Under the pieces are notes generated by a model. That model was not told where the DNA came from and did not search any database. It worked only from the letters and a program-made list of their open reading frames with translations. This document shows, piece after piece, positions 1-13,500 of a stretch of DNA of 60,000 nt. The DNA comes from Apostichopus japonicus (taxonomy: Eukaryota; Echinodermata; Holothuroidea; Aspidochirotida; Stichopodidae). The position numbers were made by a program, and so were the translations under genes. The DNA lies in NCBI RefSeq assembly GCF_037975245.1, contig NC_092563.1, forward strand, positions 14,312,001-14,372,000. Reading direction: 5' to 3'. Each line of letters opens with the position of its first letter. Position 1 is the first letter of the stretch.

Positions 1-45
1 TAAAGCCGGAGGCCCAGGTTCGAATCCCAGTGGATGCTGGAAGTT
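1..45 (+). repeat. 3' part of a tRNA-derived SINE, cut by window edge
   Basis: The first 45 bases contain a good Pol III B-box-like string (GGTTCGAATCC at about 17-27), followed by non-tRNA sequence that runs into AT-rich DNA. The A box would lie left of the window. No acceptor stem or discriminator can be checked, so this could equally be a decayed tRNA gene. A SINE end is my preference because B-box-like pieces recur at 47.1-48.6 kb. Confidence 0.35.
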
Positions 46-265
46 TTCCCACTGTTCTGGATTTTCCAACTAACTACAATTTCAATTATATATAATGGTC
101 ATTTTCACAATCATTAATGTAACTTTCAATATTGGCACTTATTGCTTTGTAACTCAGTGACCAAATACCAGAATTCTTAGATTTTTGCCATGTAACCATC
201 CTAAGTTAAGTCTACCTTGGGTAGCTTAACAAACTTTCTCAGTTATTTCAGGTGGATTTAGTAGG

Positions 266-936
266 AGTAGTAGCAAGGGCGGCGGAAGCACTGTTAATCT
301 GGGGGGGGGGCACTGACATCAAATGGCACTTTGCAGAAATTCGATTGGACTGATGCAGCCTTATATTTAGTACCCTTTATAACTCTTATTGTATTATCTT
401 ATTTGCGTATACACATCACTCCATCAACGCCCCCCCCCCCCCCCTCAAGGAAAATATGCATACCAGCACTGCAATATCCAATGTGCAAATTGGGAAACAA
501 GGAACAAGTTTTCTTTTGAGACAAAATGAGTTGAAATCATGCTAGTTGCTAATGTAGGAATCTTCCGAATTAGAGTTTATTTCTTGTTAATATCTTAACA
601 AATTTTTTCCATTTGAAATAGCTTTGAGTTTGACCCACAGAAATTCATTAAAACTCAGGGGCGTAGCCAGGATTTGCAAAGTTGTATGCACGACTATGTG
701 AGCGGAGCACCACCAGCGGTTGGCGCAGAGCGTACAAGACAATTTTTGGTTTTTACAAACCCCTCAGATGGCCGGAAACAGCCCTTCCCGAGTGTTCATT
801 CTGGTTCCCTGGCCTCTTGCTAACTTGAGACACCTCAATTTTTATGTAGAAAAAGGGCACATTTTTTAACCTGAGGAAAAGTGGGGGGGGACGTGCCCCC
901 TGTGCCCCCCCCGGTTCCGCCGCCCTTGAGTAGTAG
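266..936. mobile_element. Non-autonomous hAT-like DNA transposon with 8-bp TSD
   Basis: The element is 274-928. Its ends are inverted repeats: CAAGGGCGGCGGAA at the left and TTCCGCCGCCCTTG at the right. Directly outside them is a perfect 8-bp direct repeat, AGTAGTAG (266-273 and 929-936), the TSD length expected of hAT transposition. The interior carries G- and C-runs, no long ORF, and about 150 bp (roughly 680-830) resembling the element at 45776. A second hAT-type start (CAGGGGCGTAGCC, near 656) suggests an older insertion or a composite history. No transposase is present, so it must have been moved in trans. Confidence 0.75.
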
Positions 937-2120
937 TAAGTTGAGTCTCGTCTACAACCCTTTTTAATTACGGTCGCCATGGTCGCATTGGCGACCACAA
1001 TTCTCGGCTGGCGATGAGAATTTCTGGAAAAATTAATGCTAGTCGCCAGCCCTATAATACTGTGGCGATCAGTTTTTGCAACTGAAAATTTCACCAAATT
1101 TTACAAAAAACTGAAATGTACTTACTGACTAAAGGTACGTTGCTATAAAAATTAATATTGAATGGATTGCTCGTTCCAAATTTTCGCAAAGTTCAGAGCA
1201 ACAATAATTTCCTTAGACCGCTGTACAAACCTCGTAGTGGTCTACTTACCATACCGTTGTAACATGCATCTAATTCCCATTGACATTCGAACTTGCCCAA
1301 GTTCATCGCACCATGGGAATGACCGAACGACACAACAACAACACATTGAACATTTTCCCGCTATCTGGACGCCGAGTGTAAATTTTGGTGTAATATGCAA
1401 ATTATTGTACTGTGCGGTTAAAACTTAACCTATTGCGACACACAATAATTTTGGGAAGCTGTTGTAGAAGTAACTTTTGTATCAAATGTAAAGTACTGTA
1501 AGGTACTATAATTTATAAAAGACAGTTTTCTTCAGGTGGTAAGGAAAAGGGGTGTTTCGGTGAACTGAATCTCTTTGTATAGTATTTGGATACTTGAAAT
1601 GACCATGTACATGCAGTTTCTATTTCTCTTTAAGTAAGCTCTACTTAGCATTTTTATCCTTTGTGGATCTTTATTGGAATAAATACGAAATGTATTGTTT
1701 AACACCAGTATTTAATGGTAAGCATTTCTTAAATTGTTGTATGTGTTTATAAGTCTTTATACGATTCTGTGCGCGTACACATGTCCAGTTATACGTGAGC
1801 GGTACTGTATCTACTGTTTCTATTACGTTACGGTATTGTCCCATACATGTGTGTACACACGGGCCTTACGTTGCCACGACTATCAAAGCGCGGGAATTAG
1901 AACTTAATTATACTATTGTTCAACGTTAGTGTAATCAGTACTGACAGTAGTGCTACTCGATGTTGAGCCTAGGCCTAGTGTTTTTTGTACTAATATATAT
2001 TTAGCATATCAAAGTGACGATCACATTTTCATTCTGGGCAACCAGAATTTGGGAAAAATAAAGATCTAGTCGCCACAGGATTTTCCTCCTGGCGACCTCA
2101 TTCACTGGGGAATTAAAAAG
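937..2120. other. Intergenic, no gene recognised
   Basis: AT-rich single-copy-looking DNA. Small ORFs here (for example 1162-1428) show no recognisable family, no splice context and no compositional shift, so I treat them as chance. Confidence 0.5.
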
Positions 2121-2130
2121 GGTTGCTCGT

Positions 2131-2700
2131 CTATTCGACATGCTCAGTGATCAACCTCCGCCACGTATCACGATCTTGCGCAGGGTTTATAACTTCCTCG
2201 AAATTGTTAATGTTAATGTCCTTAAATTGCAACTTTATTTTTCCAAGCAAGGTAGTCACAGGCCTTCCTAGTGGTTTAGCAGTATGTCTCAATACTTCTC
2301 TTAAATCAGCCTTTGCTGGAGCGTCCTCCTGGGGTCATGCTACATGACCGAAAAATCTCAATGTTCTATAGGCGACTATGGATGACCAAGGTGTTTGGTT
2401 GGTTTCATTGTAGAGCTCATCGTTTGATAACCAATTGTTATTGGTCCATCTAGTGTTGAGAATATTACAAAGTAGTCTCCTTTGAAAAGTGTCAATTTTG
2501 CGATCAAGATCCTTCGTTGTTCCCCACAGTCCGCAATTGTACAAGAAAATACTCTTTAATAAAGCCTTGAAAATCCTAAGCTTAATGTTTCGGCTTATGT
2601 TTTTGCTTTTGAAAATACTTGACAGTGTGTTGAAAGCACCGTTGGTTATACCAATTCTTCGGTTAATATCTTCTTCCGGTCCCCAGCAAGCTCCCAACAT
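2131..2700 (-). pseudogene. 5'-truncated non-LTR retrotransposon: reverse-transcriptase C-terminal region
   Basis: Read on the minus strand, 2700 down to 2335 gives a protein with the hallmarks of a LINE RT C-terminus: EEDINRRIG, then a KSKNISRNIKLRIFKALL block, a FLYNCGLWG block, an RRLLCNIL block and RTLRFFGHVA. A TGA at about 2335-2337 follows; CGA (Arg) is expected there. The same frame then continues open (PQEDAPAKADLREVLRH, later QDRDTWRRLITEHVE) to a TAG at 2131-2133. It is therefore a near-intact 3' end with one premature stop, 5' truncated as is typical of LINE insertions. The clade is not determined. It cannot make active reverse transcriptase because the catalytic palm lies upstream and is missing. 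Confidence 0.8.
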
Positions 2701-5700
2701 TACACTTCTTCTCTTGCAGGTAAACCACTAATGTACTGAACCACGTATAATGCAAGTTGTAGACTATAGTATAGGCTACTACAACATGACCGTTGCACTT
2801 GACTAAATCACTGTAAATAATAAATCCAAACTGTTTTAAACACTAGATACGTTGGTGGATTTGGTGGCCATAAATATGCTTAAAATGTGCTAGTTGAGCC
2901 GTACACTCTCAATTATACTGTTTTGTCAGAGCTTGTACTTTTTGGTGGAAGATATTTTCCAGTTCTTATTTGGTTGATAATATGGACAAGTGTCCAAGCT
3001 AAATTGCAATTGTGTTCTCAAGGTTTCATTCCTTTTCTTCTCCAAGGACCGGTTGCTAGAGTTTGTCGTTTCGGAGGTGACATTTTCCGTTAACAATTGG
3101 TACCTAATTTTGACTACAACTCAGTTCTAGATAATCAGTGTAAATTTCGTTAAGTAAGGTTGCAATATAACAATAACTAATGTGTCTAATATCTGGGCCC
3201 TAAAATAGCTTTTCATTTACAATTATTAAAAAAATTGTGTAACTTTTCTCCGAAACAAAGCATTCTTCAGCCCAAGTTTTATGTAAACAATAGTATAGCC
3301 ATATTGAACTTATTAAAGTATACCTCACCCCCTAACATAATATTTGAGTAAAAGTTGTGACGAAATGACCAGTCGTTTTAATTTCTGGGAGATTCTTAAC
3401 TTTCCGATAACATGCGTCACCTCCGAAACACCTTGTCACCTCCGAAACAGGTTAGTTGGAACATGTGATCTCTACTTATCCAATAAACATCTTCCTTGGC
3501 TAAAACTCATATGACAGTAATTCTGTAGGGGTGTAGCAACCAGTATGAGTATATCTTTTATAAGGTCCTTTATCCATTATTTTAAATTTGTATATTATTG
3601 CTTCGGAGGTGACACAATATTTGTAACACTACATTTTTTACATTTCTGCTGTTTATGTTCTATAATATGCTAATGGATGACTTGATCTCCCTTAGAAACA
3701 CTTTAACAACTGAAGAAATTAATACTGAACTCTCACATGCACAAATGAAAGATAAATTACAAATATGTGTTTTTTTTTGCCACTTTTTCCCCTTTCTGGA
3801 CAAGAGATAGCATACCATTGCTTACATTAGTGCTTTTAATATATGAAATGATTGATTAGTAAAGAAATTCTGCCCATAGAAGATCAAAAGCACCAACCAT
3901 GCAGTTTTGAAAACTTTATTAACATGGGACAAATGTATCAGGTATTAGCTAAATCTGCCTGTGGTCTTTGCTATTGTTTCGGAGGTGACATTGATTGTTA
4001 CATGAAATATACTGAACTGTCCCTTTGTTCGTGCATATTTCTGAACTATTCTGCTAGTGCATACATTTGTGCTGCATTTGTACAATACCTTCTGGGAGAT
4101 CTTCAGTGCTGTTGAGTACATGTTCACAGGTTTTATTTTACACCATGTTGACCTGTACCAGTTTACACATTAATTTGCATGATTCCCACAATTACCACTG
4201 AGAGCTCTACTATTTGGTACCTGTAAATATACTACAAAAGTGAAGAATATTGGTTTGCAAAATGTAAACCTGCTTCTGTAACATTTGCAGAAAAAAACAA
4301 AGTATTTTATTGCCTATTTAATGAGCTGTTGTTTACCACAGCAAATTGTCTGAAAAGAGATTGCCCCAAAATACATAAATTTGAAAGGGGAATTCCCCTC
4401 GCTTTTCTTTACAACCTATTACAACAACTGACCTACATAGAGTGAACTCTCATTTAACTCTCAAGATTGTTGCTCCAGATGGTCTCTAAGGTCTTGTTCA
4501 CATTTCAGAACTCAACCTGGGAGATATTAAGTCTGGGAGAGGGATCAACTAGTTAAGAACAGGAGGCGTTCTTAATTCAGAACAAGTAAGTTTTGTCCGC
4601 TAGCGAGATTAATAAACTGTGCAGGCGTGAAAAGGTCATATCAGCTGTTTACATTTTCCCTGTGCTTTGCCATTGCCACCTGTGCTGTACTAGTACTGTA
4701 CTGTACTACTTGGTAGTACACTACTGCACCACAACGTTCAATCATTGCACATAAACAGTATACTGTACTGTATTCAAACCACTCCATCCCACCAAAAACA
4801 TAACTTGTTAACCCAGATTTGAATTTCTTCCAAACCCTTCAAATGGATGAGCGAATGATCTTGCTAGTCGGTGTTTTACTGCCTGATATCTGATTTGAGG
4901 CTAATCCAACATCAAAGGCATTTAATGTTAGGTCTAAAGACCTTACTAAGGTGTATATGCCTAGGCTAATATTTAACTTCATTATAGGCCAGGCCAGACG
5001 TAATGGTTTTAGCCTTTTACTAACGTCCGTAGCAACCGAACCCAAAATCATCCGTTTTGACTAACCATAAAATTACCAATTTTGGCCCCTTCAAAAAATC
5101 TGTCAGTACGGCATTCAATGAATTTAAGGTAATTAGATTCAAGTGGACTGTCATTCAGTTTGTTTTCGTCTCACAACCGTTACCGCAGCTTCTCTGCATT
5201 GTTGGTCAAATCGGTTCAAAGAAAATGAAATGGGTTGACGAATAGCATCGTTTGGTAGTATTTCTGTTAAGAAGGGCAACCGTCTGACAAACACATAGAG
5301 TACACTCTACCCGCCCAATTGCAACTTGATAGAGCGGATATTGTTTTATAACTTAACCGGAAATCTTGGGTCACCATTTTGTCCGCGACCGTTCACATTA
5401 CAATTATTAAGAATCCAAGAGGGATTGAAGAAACCCCAGAAAGGAGAATTACTCTTAAGACTGCACCGTGGACTTGAAGTATGAATTTACTTCACTCCTC
5501 TCTTACTGTACCTGTCTCCTACAACACTATCACACCTTCCTAGTCTACCTAGACGCCACTGGTATAAATTTTAGCACTGCACCCCCGGTGACCTCTCCTA
5601 AGGGTCACCGTGCACACTCTCTCTTCCTTCCGAATTTACCATTCCGAAGGAAAACGTGTGTTTTACAAAGTCCGTTTTCACTTACGCCAAACTGATCAAG

Positions 5701-7519
5701 GTTCTAAACAGAGTTTGCAACAGGATTCCTCAAGTTACTGATAAGTATCCTTTTTTTCCAGCAGTTTTTCTGCCTCTTTTGGGCATTAGGATCTTGCCCT
5801 TTTGTGTATTACGGTTTCACACGTGTATCAGTTGTGTGCACTAAGGGAATTAATTGCCCTTGTGGACTTGAAGTGTGCGTTCTTAAGTTTGAACAAGGCC
5901 ATAGTAGCCAAGTTGCTGTTAAATATTTTTAGACAGGAGTGTGAGCCAATCATTGTATGCAGTTTTTGACAAACTTGTGTTAAAACCTAACTTTTCACTG
6001 AAATTTTGATGGACTGTGGTTAGGTCATGTTAATGATGTTTTTGTTTTCCAGAATATTAGCCTGAACGTCCTCTACAAATTTGTAAAAGGTTACAGGAAA
6101 GTGACAGTAAGCTTCACTGCCAAAAGTGTAGCAAACATAAATGATACTGTAACTAGCTGTCAGAATGACTGTACACAATGTGAATCATGTCTTTGTGGTT
6201 AAATATTTCCTATGTAATTAGCTAAAACAGTGTGAATTTAACCAAATGATATTGATCGTATACAGTATTGTCTCCAAGTTATCATGAATGGCAGCAAAAG
6301 CAGTCATGGTTCCAATATCATGAATGTCATTAAAATATTATCAACATATCCTACTAATGTTTTTCATACTTTCCAAGGTAAGTTCAATGTGTTTTAGAAT
6401 GAATCAAGCCTTCTGGGTTGTGTAAACGTTTGGCGTCACCTCTTGAAACGAAAGAGCCTGAAGGTATACAATATGTTTTATGTGAGATAATCATTTGAAA
6501 AATATAAGTGCTACAGTAAGGGGATTCAACCCAATGTTTGACAATATTTGCTTTTTAAATGCCCATATTTGCTTTACCTGACATTTACCTATATTTTATA
6601 ACATAAAACTTGTATTCTGTATTCATTCACTTGTTTTGCTAGTTGTACGGGTCCTTGACGTACATTCTCTGCTAATAACTTCAGTTATGGAGCTACTAGG
6701 GTCATTATGAATTTATGATATGGCAGCATGTGCGTATTAAGCGTGGCAGTATGTATAAACAACGAAGAAGAAATAAAAATAGACAAATTCGTTAAATCTT
6801 CATGTGTGTGTTCATGCTCTGTTCTGTTTGTGACACAGTACTCGGTAAATAGCCAATGTTACTTTACATGGGCTCGCTTACGATGTTCGCAACGTCATCC
6901 AGTCCCAGTCTAAGGCAAATCCACAGGCTTGTATTCGGACAATTCCTAGGCCCTTCCAATTAATTTCGGACCACGTAACCGAGGTGTTTTTCAAGCGGTT
7001 GCAATAGGTAAAATTAAGGAAGTATAAAGATGTAAATACAAAGTAACCATAGTGCTTGTAGAGAGGAATTGGCAAAGTCTGTTAAGAACTCCAACAACTT
7101 TGGAAACTTTCTCCAGGAGAGACGATTATCGATGATAACTCTGAGGAAGTTGGTAATCATTAGACATCATGAATTCTCACCACAAAGTTGAATAATGAAT
7201 ATATACTAATTGTATTTGCATCAAACCTATTGGAAGTTGAAAACTGAGTATAATAGATGTAGTTTTCTAAATATCATGATTAAGTGATATTCTTGTTTGC
7301 ACAAAACCAATTATGAGTATTGATAAAAACTTCTCCGCATGGCGTCTAACAGAACATTAATATATAGTAATATCAGGACTGGAAAAGAACAGGTTTGAGT
7401 CATCAGCATAGGAGGTAATTAATATGAAACTTATTGCTTGCCAAATCGAGTTCATTGACATAAATAATAACCTTAAATCCTTAATTCTTCTTCTTCTTTT
7501 TCTTCTCTAATTCCTGCAG
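2701..7519. other. Intergenic and possible 5' UTR intron, no coding exon recognised
   Basis: No family-level similarity is visible in any frame. The strong pyrimidine tract and acceptor at 7480-7519 imply at least one untranslated upstream exon of the acyltransferase gene somewhere to the left, but I could not place it. The only conspicuous structure is the recurring motif at 3069-3992. Confidence 0.5.
3069..3992. repeat. Five dispersed copies of core TCGGAGGTGAC
   Basis: The 11-bp core TCGGAGGTGAC occurs at about 3071, 3602 and 3979 on the plus strand. Its reverse complement occurs twice in close tandem at about 3416-3427 and 3435-3446. Most copies extend to TTTCGGAGGTGACA. Flanks differ between copies, so this is not simple tandem repetition. 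It could be the subterminal motif of an unrecognised DNA transposon or clustered protein-binding sites. Confidence 0.6.
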
Positions 7520-10500
7520 AGTATTTTTTCACAATGGCAAGATCCCATGTGCCAGTTACAGGATTCTTCTTGATAGCTATTGCCTTCCTCTCGCAACAAT
7601 GTCCATGTTCCCAAGGTCTCCCGTACGATGTGGTCAAGAAGATGTGGGACAGTCAGAAGATACCAGTCACCGCGGTATTAAACGGGGAGATATCGCCAGA
7701 CTGCTTGAGTGCGGCATTAAACGCCACGGTGAATGCAACAAGGACAGGTAAAAACCTTATGTACGACACTCTGTGTGTACAATTTTAATCAATCGTCATT
7801 TCTGCTTATAATATACTCTTACGTGATTGAATATTTTTAATCCTCTCCGTGAAAAGACAAATAAATTGGAACGGACAGTTTGATTGTAGCATTCTTACTG
7901 TAACAAAGGTTTGTGAGTATGGCAAAGCCAAATATCGGTATCTACGGTATAGTGATTATATAACGTACTGATGTTACCAGGTATATCCATTTTTTTATTT
8001 TTTTACAAAATCTTTCTTGCACAACTGGCACACACACTATGAACCATATTGAGTCCACAAATTTTATACATGGTTCTGCCATACTGTAGGCCTGGATGCT
8101 CCCGTCAAGTATCTCATTATATATGCCAGGCAAACTTTTTCGTAACATAATTATCTGTCAGTCAATGATCGGGCATATTATCTAACAATTCTTTCATGGT
8201 GTACCAAGATGAAATTTTACAAACTTTCTGTTTCCTCCTGAGGAGAAAATGGGGGGGGGGAATCCCTTCTTGTTTACTTGAGCAATATTATTATCTTCTT
8301 AGATTCATTGATAAATAAACAATAACAGGACAAGCCTATAAACGTAAAGCCAAAACCAACAAAAGATTCTCGTTTCATTGGGGTAAAGAATTGAAAAACG
8401 AAAGGAAAACAGAAAAGAGAAACCGTCTCGGGGGGTTTTCTTTTCAGATACCCTCGTCTGCGGTTCGAACAGATTTGGGATTTAATTGTTCTTTTAACAA
8501 TCATATTTTGCTTGATTGGTAGACTTACTGTTCTGCTTTGACAGTTGAAATCTTGTTTTGAGAAATACTAACTAGGTGGGATTGAAAACTAGCAAACAAA
8601 AGTCAAATATATAATACTGTACTTTAGAGCTTGAATTGCATTTTAACAAGTTATTCCCTTCTTAATAAAACTAATAAAAATCCTGCCCTATTTTCAATCT
8701 CTACTGAGGCAGAACAAAAAAACCAAACAAGAATAATCTTTCTTTTATAATTCTATTTTTGAGTCCTTGTGGGTGAAGTTGGCAACAGCCTTTTGTACTC
8801 TGCATAAAAAAAAAGAAAAATCATCCTACCATGTAAAGTTGAAGTTTTTCTCATTCGTGAAAGAAAAGGGGATATTTTGGGCAAAAGTTGTTTACAGAGG
8901 AATGTCATATTTATTTCAGTTGCTTTAAGCTTTCTTGGTAGAGTCATTTTGTAATATTCACACATCACTTGCTGTCTCTGAATTTAAAGAAACACTAGGA
9001 TGATAGTTGCCCTATAGTTAGAAAAGTAATTTACATTATAAAGTTATCAACCATGTGATCTTGAACAGAAAATTCAGTACCATGCAAATTCAGTACCACG
9101 CAAGTTCAGTCCCTTGCAAATTCAGTACCACGCAAATTCAGTACCACGCAAATTCAGTACCACGCAAATTCAGTACCACGCAAATTCAGTACCACACAAA
9201 TTCAGTACCACGCAAATTCAGTACCAAGCAAATTCAGTACCAAGCAAATTCAGTACCACGCAAATTCAGTACCACGCAAATTCAGTACCACGCAAATTCA
9301 GTACCACGCAAATTCAGTACCACGCAAATTCAGTACCACGCAAATTCAGTACCAAGCAAATTCAGTACCACGCAAATTCAGTACCAAGCAAATTCAGTAC
9401 CAAGCAAGTTCAGTACCACGCAAATTCAGTACCACGCAAATTCAGTACCACGCAAATTCAGTACCACGCAAATTCAGTACCACGCAAGTTCAGTACCACG
9501 CAAATTTAGTTTGTATATTTTGTCTAGTTTCATTCTTTTCTCTATTTTCTTCATCATACACACAATATATTCATATTCATAAAACCAGTTCCATGCTATG
9601 ACTGTGGGTACATGGAATCTCCACCTACGGTTAATAACAGTGTCTAAATTATATAATCACCATGTGTGGTGTATGTACTGTATGTAGCTAATATTGCCAA
9701 AAGCTATAACCTTTCAGTTATCAAAGGAAGGCACGAAGCGTTAAGGAACAAAATCCACCATGATCCACCGTGCCTACGTAAGTAATCCTTTCGACGTGTT
9801 TTTAAAGCTATATATGCCAAAGTTGCAGAATAGTTACATACAGTAATCCTCATAAGCTTGGAGAGCTCTTTGGAACAAGCTTGTACCCTCATATTTTAAA
9901 AAAAAAAACTTTGTTTTCTTTAAATTGACAATATGCAAATATAGTATTCCATAATTCATGTGTTCCTACTAAAGAGACACAATTGATGACTTGTACATTA
10001 GTGTTTTGAGCTTATATGCAATTATAAAATTCATACGATGTTGATCAAACTTTTAAAATGACCACTATATAGCGCTATCACACATGGAAAGTTAAACATT
10101 TGTTTTAAGAATTAACGATGTTTTAACATCTCCATACTGTACATGTGATTGTCATCTAATGGCCTCTAGCTCAAATAAACAAACATATATCCCAAAGGGA
10201 ATTGTCTTGTACTGAAAGTTTTAGTCACTTTCCTTTCCAGAATTTCTTGTAGTGCCAGTGAAAATGTCGAGCAACATATCAATATGTTAATTACCAACAG
10301 TCATCCTACAGTACTGGTAGGGTTAGTTTCGTGCATGGTTTCAGGGAAATTTTTGTTATTATCCAAATCAGGAGTTGTTGTTTACAAATGCCCCAATTTA
10401 TGACCTTTATCTTTCCACACTCATTTTGGGGTCAATTGATACTAGATTGTTTAATGATAGTTTCCACATATATATGTTTACAATCTGTACATGCAGTATG

Positions 10501-13500
10501 AAACCACAGCCAGTTCATCTTTCATGTGGCAAACATTTTCCATATGTTTATAATGTGTACATGCAGTATGAAATCACAGCCAGTTCATCTTTCATGTGGC
10601 AAACATTTTCCATATGTTTATAATGTGTACATGCAGTATGAAATCACAGCCAGTTCATCTTTCATGTGGCAAACATTTTCCATATGTTTATAATGTGTAC
10701 ATGCAGTATGAAACCACAGCCAGTTCATCTTTCATGTGGCAAACATTTTCCTATATGTTTACATTGTGTACATGCAGTATGAAACCACAGCCAGTTCATC
10801 TTTCATGTGGCAAACATTTTCCTATATGTTTACATTGTGTACATGCAGTATGAAACCACAGCCAGTTCATCTTTCATGTGGCAAACATTTTCCATATGTT
10901 TACAATGTGTACATGCAGTATGAAATCACAGCCAGTTCATTATTCATGTGGCAACATTTTCCTATATGTTTACATTGTGTACATGCAGTATGAAATCACA
11001 GCCAGTTCATCTTTCATGTGGCAAACATTTTCCTATATGTTTACATTGTGTACATGCAGTATGAAATCACAGCCAGTTCATCTTTCATGTGGCAAACATT
11101 TTCCATATGTTTACAATGTGTACATGCAGTATGAAATCACAGCCAGTTCATTATTCATGTGGCAACATTTTCCTATATGTTTACATTGTGTACATGCAGT
11201 ATGAAACCACAGCCAGTTCATCTTTCATGTGGCAAACATTTTCCTATATGTTTACATTGTGTACATGCAGTATGAAACCACAGCCAGTTCATCTTTCATG
11301 TGGCAAACATTTTCCATATGTTTACAATGTGTACATGCAGTATGAAATCACAGCCAGTTCATTATTCATGTGGCAAACATTTTCCTATATGTTAACATTG
11401 TGTACATGCAGTATGAAATCACAGCCAGGTCATCTTTCATGTGGCAAACATTTTCCATATGTTTACAATGTGTACATGCAGTATGAAATCACAGCCAGTT
11501 CATCTTTCATACATGTGGCAGATGTGTTTTGCTTGCTTGTGTACTGTATACTCAGGAAGTGAATTTTACACGGTATCACACGTGGCACGTTTCAAAATCG
11601 GTTCTGATTTAATACAGGCAAATGAAAATACTTTCATACAGACAACTGTTGATCTAACTGAAGAGAACATTGCAGTTACTTCTACTGTACTGCAGTATCC
11701 AGCATTTTTAAATTTGAGGAACTTCAGTGATGAAAATGAAAAATGTGTTAAATGCAGGTTTTAGTGCCTAGTGTCGATTTTGGTGATTTTTTTATTAGTG
11801 TTTTAAAATCCTTTTTCATCTTTCTAATAATTTCAAGGTACAGGTTACAGTAAAGTGTCTTCATTTTACTATCATGGTTGGATATTTCCCAGGAAATATT
11901 TTGGAAATACCTGGAAATAATCGAAAATACCGGGAAAAATATTGGCGAATACAAGTTTCATGTGAACGCAACAATAGTTAAGTGAGCAATAATTACACTG
12001 ATTTGCATGAAATAGTGTCTGCTTTCCAATCAGAATCAATTATAGGATAACTTACTGATTAGGTTTATCTAATTATTCATCTAATTATAAAAGTTCCTAC
12101 CAGCCAGCTCTGCACCTATTTAGCAAGTCTTCTCCAACTTCGGGACAATACAAACTAATCTACGGAATAGACTTGGTCTGCACACAGCTACAAAACTGGT
12201 AATGTGCTACAGATTTTTGAGAGGATTAGTGGACATTGCCTAAGGTGGCCATATTTGCCTGACTGGAATCAGGGACATTTATTGCGTGACTGATATGGGG
12301 GAGGGGTCTAAGGGGATGTCCCCCTCCCCCATTAGAAAATTTTCAAGTGCCTAAGGTGCTTAGATGTAAAATGGTGATACTTAGAAGCACTTTTTAAATC
12401 AATTTTATTTTCAAAAATTTATGTAGCTTTTTCTTAGATCATAGATGAAATTTACTTTACGAAAGAGTGCTAGGCTAGATTGATCTAGCATATTCCACTT
12501 TACACTGGCCCGCCTGAAATACTGGTTAGTTCCGTTCTGCGACTGCACACTTGTATTTACTAATAATGTGGGATATTTTCGAAATTCCTGAACATTTTCA
12601 CAAATCGGGGACATTTTTGGGGACACTTGTTCATCGGGGACAGCACACTGTAATCGGGGACTGTCCACGAAAATTGGGGACGTCTGGTCACCTTAACATT
12701 GACTGATGATGAACTTGCAACTAGAACATTTTTTGAGTAACTGCAACAAATCTTTCCAGACTGTAAACATTCAGATTTTTTTTTAGCCGCATTGCATGTA
12801 CAGCATTGACTATGGTAAATGGTTTTCATGCAAAAAAGTTGGAGGAAAAGTTGAAAAGTTGTCAAGTTATAATTGAAACTGTCATACTCAGTATTGGTAC
12901 AGTATTTTATAGGATTTACATACTGAAGGACAAGTTAAAATTATCTTTTTATTGTTTTGGTCATATTTTGGGGTTTTTAAGTTGCTGTTATAACACTTTC
13001 ACATGAATAAATAAGTTGAAAGATGAAAAATATTCAGTTGTTAATTATTTCCCAGTATTTCCCACCTGTGGATAATATGTCCCGGACGGGCGGTATTTCC
13101 TGCACCGGTATATTCCAGCCAACCCGGTTTACCTTACAACAACTCTTCTAGATTTCATTAGTTTCATTATTTCCCACTTTTAACACAGCAAGCTTTTAAC
13201 AAGCCCCAAAAAATGAAAATGGAAAGAAAAAAAAATATTGAAATTTTGACTTTGATTTTGCATAATTAGATCATTACTTGTAAATAATAAGGTACCGTAT
13301 GAAACCGTGAGTGTCCAGTTGACAAGATGTATAGAATCGACTGTACTGTTACATTGCTACTCTACAGTACTGTACCTACAGTAATTAAGTTCATACCGGC
13401 CTGACCAAAAAAAAAGAGAAAAATTTAAGAAAGCTATCTAGTTATAGTACTATGATCAGAGAGAAAATTTATGCAGTTTTAATTTGAAAGACTTGGTTTA

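Noticed and set aside
9055-9582. 175- and 131-codon overlapping ORFs
   Set aside because: Pure translations of the 16-bp minisatellite in different frames.
10375-11764. Series of 82-157-codon ORFs rich in Cys and Met
   Set aside because: Frame-shifted readings of the 70-bp repeat.
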